Assembly: GCA_037893245.1 (NCBI GenBank)
Contig: JBAIAA010000318.1
Coordinates: forward strand, 62,001 to 126,000
DNA: 64,000 nt
Reading direction: 5' to 3'
Source of the DNA: Crossaster papposus
Taxonomy: Eukaryota > Echinodermata > Asteroidea > Velatida > Solasteridae
In this document: one piece after another, positions 30,368 to 42,300 of the stretch
How the letters are laid out: every line of letters starts with the position of its first letter
Numbering within the stretch: position 1 is the stretch's first letter
The notes under the pieces: model-generated
What the model was told of the DNA's origin: nothing
What the model saw: the letters and a program-made list of their open reading frames with translations, nothing else
Database searches by the model: none
Program-made: the position numbers and the translations under genes

Positions 30368-33300
30368 CTGTTGTTGATAAAGAGATGCATCACAGTTCAG
30401 TTAAAAAAGGTAGGATACACCATTTGCAGATATATCGGCAATTTTTACTACCAAATCCTTAACAAAAATAACTTACTTATTTAAACAGTAAATAATGATT
30501 GTAGGCATCCAGCAATATTATTACGCTAGCTGTCCTGTAATCAATCTAAAAAATTGAATTCTATTTTTAAAAATCTCGACCGGCGATTGCGAATAAAACC
30601 CACTAAAACAACATAAGAACATCTTAAAGGGATCGTATACATTTGGTAATTACTCCAAAAATTAATGGCAATACAAACTTACTTGGTAAGAAGTACAGCA
30701 GCTTTGGATAGTATAATGCATTTTTAGAAATTGTTCACTTCGAAGTACTGCGGTTATGGAAAAAGATATTACTTTTTATGCCCAAACATTTGAATCTGAG
30801 ACGCGTTACTACAGTGACGTTTCTCAGACTGTGTATTCCAATGCAGATTATCCTTCCTGCGTGGAAATCAACCGCTTTTTTGAAAATATCTCAAAATCGC
30901 TACCACCTTTTGAAATGAAATTTTTACAGGTAATAGTTTTATGGTATATATCTATAACTATATAGGATTGAAACAAACAATGGGTTCCAATTACCAAACG
31001 TGTTCGATCCCTTTAAGATTGACCACAAGTTAAAGTATGCTTGAGGATACAGAGTGAATTATCGGTTCTGTGGACACATTTTTAGCCAATGAAAGCATTA
31101 TAAACATTGGTACTTTGGTAGACAAAACACGCCACACATGCATTTATACAGCCAACATATTTGTATATTGTGCAGCCAACGTCAGTCTTTGTACAGTGGT
31201 AATACATTTGTGTATACGTACATGTACATGCAATTTGATATATTTGCACGTGCGGGTTGTGTTCCGAAATACGGTACCCTCTGGAGACATGAACACAATG
31301 TGTACAATGGAGACAAAACGTCTCCGGAGGGTAAATTTCTATAGATGAATAGGTCTCCATTGGGAATTTCACGAATTAGATTTTTGGATTTTACTTAAAT
31401 TACTCAAAAAATAGGATTAGGATGTGGGTTAGGGTTAGTGTTTGGGTTAGGGTATAATATAGGGTATATTGGGTCGAAATTTCCACCCCCGAAAAAAATT
31501 ATGGTTAAAATGGGAGCATTTTGAAAAACGTGAATACATGCGCACGTACATGTACATGTACATGTACAAACAATGTAAATGTACATACACATGGCTATTT
31601 AGTTGGTACATTTACTGCTAGGTTTATTCGCTGAAATTGTTCCTCTCGGTCATTAAGTCTCGTGTTTGGCCGTGAGTACCCATTAACTACCACATTTGGC
31701 AGTGTCAGAAATGTTTCCAGTGCACGGATTTTCGGCTCAAAAGCCAGGGAAAAGTAGCCAGGAAATTGCGCTTCAACAAACAAGGGCGCACTTGCGGCTG
31801 AATAATGCGCGTATTTGGAACATTTTTTGTTTGTCCAAGATTCGGATTGAAATATATATTAAATTACTAGAGCCCTAACTCTTCCATTTGTCCGCGCGGA
31901 GATACTTTAAATCCATCCTGTACGCAGACATTTGGAATTCATGTGCGTGTTGTAGAACATAATAAAAATAGATGGATTTAAAGTTGACAGTGTACTCTAA
32001 ACGCAACGCGGAGTGCAAGTAGAACACACGCAAACAACTTTACGCACATCATGTCAGTTGAAAAAAAGTCGCGACAAAAATCATCTGCAGCGGATACGTA
32101 CGCGCACACCTTTTGCGCTGTTTGCGCAGACAAAAAAAATTGAAACGCTCATTTGTTGATTGTTCAGTTTTAGACGTATCGGCTTCGGTAACGCACTGTA
32201 TAGAATACAAATGTAGATATGCAAATAGCCGTACAATGTTTTGAATCTTCCAAAGGCTTGTGCACAAACATGGATGTGCCCAGCAGGCATTTATTTATTT
32301 ATTTATTTACAACCATCTTTAACGAGGGTAGCAGAACCTTCCAGCAGAACCTGATCATTTTGGCCCTCAATAGAGAGAAGACAATGAGAAGAAGGCACAG
32401 TTTTAGAGGTGGGAGGAAAACCCTAGAAGAAAATCCTGGGGTAAACCCACGCAGCTTTACCTTGCATACGCACTGTGGACATTCCTTTGTATTCGTGTAG
32501 TTAACAAACTTTGACTAAATACTCATTTTTCTCGCTTCCCCAAAACAAATTTACCCTCAAATTAGGATTATGGGCCTCTCAGCTGTCCCTTCTATCTTTT
32601 CTATATATAACCCTAACCCGTTTTTCCTCTAGCGCTCTTTTTCGGAAACTGAAAAACGGATTGTGGACGTGTGCAAGTCCACACACCGTAACCTCTTCCC
32701 GCATCGTGTGGACCTATATTGTTCGGAGGTCCACAGTGCGTATGCAAGACTAACTCACGGAGTCAGGCAGGGACTGAAAACCCAATCTACATATTGGTCC
32801 AGGCATCAATTTGTACACCGAGCCAGCGCTCTAGTAAATTTAATATAGCTCTACCTGTGCAAAGAAGCTACGATTGCATGATGATCGCGTACGGCGATAG
32901 GTCAATTGAGGAATGAAAAGCGATGACTTACTTGGCACTTAGGAGGGTATCACAAGCCATGCAGAAGAAATGCTCCTCGCACCAGGTCTTGTTCATGGTG
33001 CACATCACTACAGAGAAACATTCGACACAAGAAATGGAAAGTTACAGTTAAACCTGTATTTATTTATTTATTTAATACATTTCTTTACCCAGGGTGTGCC
33101 CAAACATTTTAAGAACTGGTTTCCAATAGGGCCCTGCATACATTCCTTCATTAACATCAGGAAAAAAAATTACATCAAAAGTCATTAACAAAATTGTACA
33201 TCTGTGAAACTACATTAACCAGTTCGCACCGGATGACGTATATAAACGCAAGGTTTTCCCCAGATTCAAAATGGATGACGCATAAACACACGCCACAAGC

Positions 33301-36300
33301 AAGGCCTGAAATGTCTGTCGGCAGAAAGCAAGGCAGAAAATGCGTGGTTGTGCTTCCCGGCACTATCGGCCTGAACCCGTTTTGAATCGAGTTTCGTTAA
33401 AAATAATCCCGCATGTCGGTTCGGTGATGTTAAAATAATCCCGGCGCGAACTGGTTAAAGATATCAAACATTTTTACTACTGAATTATTAAGAAATATCT
33501 TACTTATTTGAAAGTAGATAATGATTCTATAGGCATCCAGCAAAATGATTGCGCTAGATATCCAGTAATTGTTAAAAAAAAATTGACGGACAGCCATCAC
33601 CAAACAGTTGAAAACAGTTTAAAATCAAACGCCGTTTGTCTTTCTTTTCTCAGCATCCATGATTTTAAAACTTCAGACAGGTCAGTTAAAGAATATTTAC
33701 TATAAAATACAACCTCCCAAATCCACCCATTCATAATAATTCAAACAATTACCAATGGTGTATCGATAGAATAAAAAAGAACAAGATATATCAAAAGAAT
33801 CAGATAAACAAATAAAGGATTTTCTGCAACTTTGCGGTAAACCCAAAAATGTCACGCTAATAACAATATTAAATGTCACAACTTCAAGTTTGACAGTGTA
33901 GACATTATTTGCGGCCAGGTCGAAAAAAGAAAAAAAATTAACAAAAACTAACACTAAATAAGAATAATATCTAGAGAACTTACTTTCAGATGTAATAGGC
34001 TTGTTGCAGTAGAAACACATGTTGCCAAAAAGCTACACAAAAAAAAGAAGATTTTACAAACTTGAAGATATAAAAGTAACGAGGTAAAACCTGAAATTAA
34101 TCGCAAAAGAATTTCATTTGTTGATTTCAGTACCATTCATAGCTGTCCAGTGATCATAGTTTGTTCATTCATCCACGACAATGACATAATGTTTCTAAAT
34201 TCGGTACTTTGTGGAGACCTGCACCCGATTTCACTAAACTCTTCGTAACTTACGACGCATCTCAGCTCTACGACGCGTCGTATCTCTGCGACGCGTCGTG
34301 AAATCCATTTCACGAAACACATCGTACGTGCGATGCGTCGTAGGTGTATTTATAGCACAAAACAGTGACTGTTGTATGTACCTATTCAACGCACAGTAAA
34401 TAGCCGTCTGGTATTCAGCAAAGAGACGTCGAATCTCTTCTCGGAAAGCTTTAAAAATGTAAATCAAAATGGCTGTCCGTCTAATGCATTTTTAACGAAA
34501 AACAAGCTTGCTATGGACCTCTAGCAAATTCGAAGGTTTATTCATGACTATTCAAGGTTTATTCATATGACTACGATGAATGTTTCATTTACAACTTCCC
34601 ACACATTGCCCGAGTATTCTAGTCTCGTTTATTTCATTTCTGTGGCGTAAAACTGGCTATTGAAAGGCGCATCTTATTTTACGACGACCCAAATACACTT
34701 CGTAACTTACGACGTGTTACTTGCCGTTGTCAAGGTATTTGCGACGCATTGAACGCATCGTAACTTTAGTGAAATGGATCGTACGACGCGTCTAGAGATG
34801 CGACGCGTTACTCTTCGTAACTCGAGTTGCGACGTGTCGCAAAGTTTAGTGAAATCGGGTGCTTAACACAATGTGGACAATGGGAGTGAAAAGGTCTCCA
34901 CAGGGTAATTTCTATAGATAAATAGGTCTCCACTAGAAATTTTACGAAATATATTTTTTTAATTTTACTCGAATTACTCAAAAACTAGGGTTAGGATGTG
35001 AGTTAGGGTTAGTGAGTTTGTTTTTGATTGAAATAGGGGACGTATAACAATAGAGGACAATAGGGTCCCCTATTTCGCCAAGGTCCCCGATTCCGACTCG
35101 TGTGCAAATCCTATGGCGATCATCCGAAAACGTTAGAGTACAAACAAAAGAGGAAAGACGGTCGGACAATGCCCCGTCCCCGATTGACGGCATTTACCCA
35201 CTTGCGTGTTTGGGTTAGGGTATAATATAGGGAATATTGGGTCGAAATTTCAAACCCAGGAAATTAATTGTGGTTGAAATAGGAGCCTTTTAAAAAACGT
35301 GCTTGACTTTCAAACCATTTTGTACACGAGAACAAAGAGATGTCTCCACAAGGATACAAATTTGAGGATCTTCGAACCTTGCACCATTGGACAGAGGACA
35401 TTTCTACCCTTTCCACAGACATTTGTCTTTTTTTCTGAAATACTCAGTAGTTATGCAATAATATGAACTTAAAAATGCACAAATAAATCACAACGGTCAA
35501 TGACTAGGTAAATTCGCATAAAATGCAAAGTGAACAAAGAAACTGGCAAAAGCGAGACTTGAACCTGTCATTTCGGAGGTCGCAGATTCAAGTCCCGCCT
35601 TGCCAATTTCTTTGTTCACTTTAAAATTGAATTTAAAAATGGGTATACTTTTTTTTTAGAAACTCTGTGTATACCCTCCTGTAATTTAAAACAAAATATG
35701 TGACCCGCTCCATCAAAATCAGGAATAAGTCTCGAAATGACTTTTTGAGATATGCACATGGTGAGAAAGGGAATTTCATAAGCTTTCTAATGATACCCAT
35801 CACAAGTGTGTATCTGTTTAGGTTAACGAGTTATGGTCTGATGAAGATGACAGGTGTATACTTATTTGCTAAATCCACATTCCGAGAAAAAACAGCTTTG
35901 ATATAAACAAAATTGACCAAAATCATACGGACAGCGCACACAAATCCTCTTTATTTTCACCTTTATTGATCGTTTTTACATACAAGACATTAACGACAAT
36001 AATCTGTGATAACTGCACTTCCTAAAAACACAATATTCAGAAAATCGACTTGGTCACGATTTTCACCCATGCGTTTACTTCAACGGCCGATTACGTAAAA
36101 CGGCCTCAGCGACTTATTCCTGATTACGATGGAGCGGGTCACATAGTGGCATGCCAAGGTTTCAAGTTTCTCAAAACGGTACATGCAGTAACTACATACC
36201 TGGTTGTAATGCATCTCACAGTAGGCCTTGCCGTTGCGCTCGTAGTGCTTGTGACCAAGAAAAGGCTTCTCACAGCGTGCACAGACAAAATGCTGAAAAA

Positions 36301-39300
36301 CCAACAGGAAATCATCCTTCATATCATTCTGAATTAGCCACAATATGTAACGATTAGCACATTTGGGGGCAGGACGTGCCAAGCTTGTCAGGTTGGGTTA
36401 GGTTAAGTCAGGTTTGAGAAGGTTGAGTTATTTGGGATCAGTTCATCAGGTTAGGTAAGGTCGGGTCGGGTCAGGTTAGATCAGATAATTCAAGGTGAAG
36501 ATCAAGTAATAGGTCTAATAAGCTGAGGTTAGGGGTGCATGTGACTAAATCAGTGAAAATGACTGCGCGCGAGCTCAAGTCCACCGCATTTAATTTGTTG
36601 AAGTGGTTACTGTATTTTAGGTAAATTTTCATTGTTTTGAGTCCCATTTTTCTCACCAAGGGCCCCAGTAAGTGCTATTAAAGGGTGCATGTGACTAAAT
36701 CAGTGAAAATGACTGCGCGCGAGCTCATTAATATTTTGTGATCCCTCCGGTAATTTTGAATAAGAGGTCCCTGGGGCCTATACATTGGACTGATTGTAGA
36801 AATAATTGTGGAAATCAAGAATTGGTGACCCGTGGCTTCCAACTCGGGGGATTCCGTTCACAAAAAAGACCAATATGTGGGTCTATTTGGCATAGAGGCG
36901 GGGGGCTACATTGATACCTGGGCCCAGAGCTGGGCCACCAGTTTAGAGGTGGTTTGTGTGGAGGGGAGTATAAAAAAAAATTCATTCGGTCAACCATAAG
37001 GGTGTGCGTTTACGGGTAGTACGGGACCCGGGTACCCTATTCCCGTCACGGTCGGGTACCCGGGTACCCGTGACTATTATTAGAATCATAACCAAAACCC
37101 GGAAGTATACACCGCGTCGGCACATGCATGTACATCCCCACTCACTCCACTAGCAAGCTGCAGCGCGACTGCCGCGCTGGCATGGCGTGCTTACTTCCCC
37201 TGCATTCCGCAACTAAACAAATGCACGGGCCTACTTTGCAACTCAGGGTTCGACGCAAACAAATTCTAGTCACTCAAAACAGCGGCGGTCTAGTCAAAAC
37301 CCTTTTCTAAGTAGTCCGGCGGTCCAGTGAAAAAAAAAAAACAAGATAAGTTAAGTGCGTGGTTTTCAGAGCCAGATTGTCAACAGCGATCCCGTATTGC
37401 GTGGAGTTTACTCTCAGCTTAATAAATGTTTGTAAATGAATTGACTTGCCGCTCCCCATAATTGCAGGTCTACAGTGGCACGTCTTTTTCCAAAATAAAT
37501 AAGGTTCAATGAACTAAATCCTTTGAGTGAGCCGACACGAAATGTAGCAAAAAAGCCGACTGCAGTTCCTGGCTGGCCGCAGAGTTGATACAATAGAACC
37601 AAATACCTCTCCTGCAGTATCAGGTTTCAAAACCACATTCCAGGTACGGGTCCGTTGGATCGTGAATTAATTCAGCATATTTTCCAAAAAGTAAACCTCG
37701 GAAAAACTTACTCAAAGGACAACTGTAACAAAACACTAGCAGCTGTCAGAATTGTCGGTAAATAGACTTCAAAGGCATTTTTTTATCACAATGACTACAA
37801 AGAAAGCACAATCATCCGTTAGGCTGCTATCTAGACATCGAAAAATTGTCGGTAAAGACGTTTTACTCAGATGTTTTCTAACAATTTATCGGCACGCAAT
37901 GAACATAAAAGACGCTTGCCTTTCTGAAATAATGTGTCAACATTTACAAAGGCAGTTTCGGGTAATAAATTCGATAAATTGGAGCCGGGTACCCGCAATC
38001 AGCGGTCGGGTTACGGGTACCCGGGTACCCGGGTACCTGGCACGGCCTTAGTCAACCACCATAAATTTGAAAAGAAAATTCTTCTAGGAGTCTTAATCTT
38101 TGATTTCCAGTCAAAAAAATATGGCCACTCTACTCATGAGCGTCACCAGGCGGCGCTCTTTCTTTCAATTTTTGTGTTGGTTACAATGAGCGCCGTATTT
38201 AGTGTAGTGGAACCTATAGTTGTCTTGTAATTATAAGGTCACATCAAGTCATGTGAGGTATTAGGTCATGTGAGGCATTAGGTCATGTGAGGCATTAGGT
38301 CATGTGAGGCATTAGGTCATGTGAGGCATTAGGTCATGTGAGGCATTAGGTCATGTGAGGCATTAGGTCATGTGAGGCATTAGGTCATGTGAGGCATTAG
38401 GTCATGTGAGGCATTAGGTCATGTGAGGCATTAGGTCATGTGAGGTGTTGGTCAGGTCAGGTATTGGTCAGGTCAGGTATTAGTCAGGTCAGGTATTAGG
38501 TCAGGTCAGGTATTAGGTCAGGTCAGGTATTAGGTCAGGTCAGGTATTAGGTCAGGTATTAGGTCAGGTATTAGGGTCAGGTCAGGTATTAGGTCAGGTC
38601 AGGTATTAGGTCAGGTCAGGTATTAGGTCAGGTCAGGTATTAGGTCAGGTCAGGTATTAGGTCAGGTATTAGGTCAGGTATTAGGTCAGGTATTAGGTCA
38701 GGTCAGGTATTAGGTCAGGTATTAGGTCAGGTCAGGTATTAGGTCAGGTATTAGATTAGGTTAGGTCAGGTATTAGATTAGGTCAGGTATTAGGTCAGGT
38801 ATTAGGTCAGGTCATGTCGGGTCATGTCATGTCATGTCAGGTTAGGTTAGGTCATGTCAGGCCATGTGAGGTGAGGTCGGGTCAGGACGTGTCGGGTCAG
38901 GACGTGTCGGGTCAGGACGTGTCGGGTCAGGACGTGTCGGGTCAGGACGTGTCGGGTCAGGACGTGTCGGGTCAGGACGTGTCGGGTCAGGACGTGTCGG
39001 GCCAGGACGTGTCGGGCCAGGACGTGTCGGGCCAGGACCACTGACCTCAACACCTGGACGGATCATTGTCCATATGCTGCTGTGCTAACACTTGAAGTCG
39101 GCGCGAACTGGAAGTGCAACATGGCGTCACTGCTGTGAGCCAATGAAATGTCCAGTTGTAGAGGTCAGTGGATTTACCAACCAACTGAACTCTACACCTG
39201 GACATTTCATTGGCTCACAGCAGTGACGCCATGTTGCACTTCTCTGCATGCCGACTTCAAAATGAAACAATGGATGATCTGTCCATGTATAGAGGTCAGT

Positions 39301-42300
39301 GGCCAGGACGCGTCGGGTCAGGACGTGTCGGGTCAGGTCGTGTCGGGTCAGGTCGTGTAAGGTTAGGTCGTGTAAGGTTAGGTCGTGTAAGGTCAGGTTA
39401 GGATGTGTCAGGTTAGGTCATGTCAGGTCATGTCATGTCAGGTCATGTCATGTCATGTCATGTCATGTCATGTCATGTCATGTCATGTCATGTCAGGTCA
39501 TGTCAGGTTAGGTCATGTCATGTCATGTCATGTCATGTCATGTCATGTCAGGTTAGGTCATGTCAGGTTAGGTTAGGTCATGAAAGGTTAGGTCATGTCA
39601 TGAAAGGTTAGGTCATGTCATGTCAGGTTAGGTTAGGTCATGAAAGGTTAGGTCATGTCAGGTTTAGGTTAGGTCATGTCAGGTTTAGGTTAGGTCAAGT
39701 CTGGTCCATTGCAAGAGAAAAGGACCCACCCCCCCCCCCCCCCCCCTATCTGTTTATGTTGGTCATTGTGGAATTCTTTTTGGATATCTAAGGGGATGAG
39801 TTAGGTAACAATAGTCTGGAGTGTGTATAGGCTATCGTGACAAAAGTCGGGTATAGTCAGGTTGCTTGAGGTCACGTCAGGTCTTGCAAAAGATCATGTT
39901 AGCTTTCGACCATGTCATGTCATGTCTGATTTAGGTCATGCCATCAGTTTTAGGTCTGATCAAGTTTGAACACAGCCCGACTTTACCTCCACATGCCAGT
40001 GTTTGCCCATGGCCGTCACAATGCGCTCCTCAATAGGACGATGGCAGGCACTACAGATAGGGATGCCTTGCTTATCATGGCATGGCAGGCAGTACAGCTC
40101 CCCTCTCAACTCACGGGCACTGGGGGTCAATTCCTCCCTGCACAAGACAATGGAATCATCTACTATTCAACAGAAACAGTACAAGACTAAAGCCGATTGG
40201 ACAATTTTTGGTTAACCAGTTCGCGCAGGACGTATATGTGACCCGCTTCAGGAAAAGGTGACATAAGTCGCAAAAACTAATAATAGAGGTATGCCCATGA
40301 TTAAAAAATCCAGGATATAAGCTTTCATTTGGTACATACATGTAGTACAGCTCCATAGCCCCTCCTGTTCTGGTGATATGACGTTTTTGCATATTAATGT
40401 TCCATGGAATTCAAAATACACAACTGAGAAAACAGGCTTCGTAACACAACAAAACTAAGACAATACATTGGAATCATGCACTCTTAAAAGGTTTCGTTTA
40501 ACTTTATTTATCGCATTCTAGCTTTTTGTTAATTAAATCTGAAACTTTGGATATTAAAGATGTCATTTAAGACAAAAAATGAAAATCAGATTTTGACAAA
40601 AATATTTACCCTATTAACTTTAACAGGCCATTACTCATAAATGCATAGTGCGACTTATGTCACCTTTTCCTGGAGCGAGTCACATATACACGCAAAGTTT
40701 TCCCCAGGTTCCAAATGGATGACGCATAAACACGCCACGAGCAAGGCCGGAAATATCTGTCAGCAGCGAGCCAGGCCGGAAATGCGTGGGTGTGCTTCCC
40801 GGTACCATCGGCCTGAACCCTTCTCAGATCGTGTTTCGTTAAAAAATAATCCCGCGCTTCGGCTCGGTGATGTTAAAATAATCCCGGCGCGAACTGGTTA
40901 AGGGTAGTATACACCATTTGCAGATATCAAAAAATGTACTTTATTAAGAAATAACTTTATACTTATTTGACAAAAAAAAATAAATCCACATCTATAATTG
41001 AACAAAAGCGTAAAATGAAACATGGTATTCCTGGGTTTCCAAAGCCTGTTACTCACCCACACTTGCAGCAGTTGAAGTGGTAGGGATGATAGTGCTCCAT
41101 CTTGTATTTCAAATGTTCGTCTTCCTGGATCAAACCACTGTACATAAAACAATTTTTTTTAAATCCAGAAATCCTAAGTTGACAACTGTACATGTTGTGC
41201 AACAGTTTCACTCTTAGGAATACTCCAAAATATGCATTAAAACCAAATTAGACAAATGTGACCTGGCACCACGAAATGGGTGGAAAGTCGCTAAATTAAA
41301 AAGTTGACATTATTACATTTAAAAAAAAAAAAAAGTCCTTAGCTTTCAAATGATGTATTGTGTGTTGCTGTAGCTTATTCCTAGCCGCCGCTATACTCAT
41401 TTAAAGTCATGCTCCCTTGTTTTGAGAAAACAGAGTTCAAAGTCTGTGAACCGTGCCAACTATACTATTAATTAGTGCAATTCAGCCACCAAAAAACACG
41501 TTGACGTTTTGGTCAATAACACGTTTTGGCAATGTGCGACTTTCCTCTCATTTTGTGGTAACAGGTCAAAAATTGTCATAAAAAACAAAAACAATTGTAC
41601 TTACTGGCACTTAAAGCAGATGTACTTGCCACTCCCTGGAGAAAAAGAAACATAATAATAATAATATTTTAATAATAATAATAAAAAATATAATAATAAT
41701 AATTTACATTGCGCAATTATCCAGTACCCAAATCGAGGCGCCTAAACAAAATTCTGCTTCAAACTAAAGCGGTGGTCACATCTAACGGTCATGAACGTAG
41801 TTGAACGTAGTAAGGTGTGGCCGTAGTTGACCGTAGTAGACCCTAGTAGTCGTAGTTAAACGTAGTTAAACGTAGTGGACCGTATAGTTCTGAAAGTACT
41901 TGGACCTATAGGAAAGTCATGATTTGGCCGTAGTTAGCCCAACAGTTTTCAACATGTTGAAAATATTTCTACGGTCACCTTGGATGCCTGTACCGTACTG
42001 TGAGCCTAGTATATACGTAGTTAACCCTAGTTTACCCTAGTTGACCCTACTTGACCGTAGTGTGGACTGTAGTTGATCCTACTTGACCGTAATGTGGACC
42101 ATAGTTGACCGTAGTTGACCGTAGTAACCACGGCACTACGGTTGAATTACGGTCAACTACAGTCTACTACGGTCAAATGAACTACGTTCAACTACGGTCT
42201 ACTACGGTCTACTACGGTCTACTACGGTCAAATGAACTACGTTCAACTACGGTTTACTACAGTCAAATGAACTACGTTCAACTACGTTCAACTACGTTCA

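Noticed and set aside
31426-31450. gggttagggttag as interstitial telomere sequence
   Set aside because: Part of a longer dispersed repeat also found at 34,985 and 35,212; only two or three imperfect hexamers.
38814-39611. SGQDV-type and CHVMS-type repeat frames
   Set aside because: 15-bp and 5-bp unit translations of the aggtca array; present on both strands.
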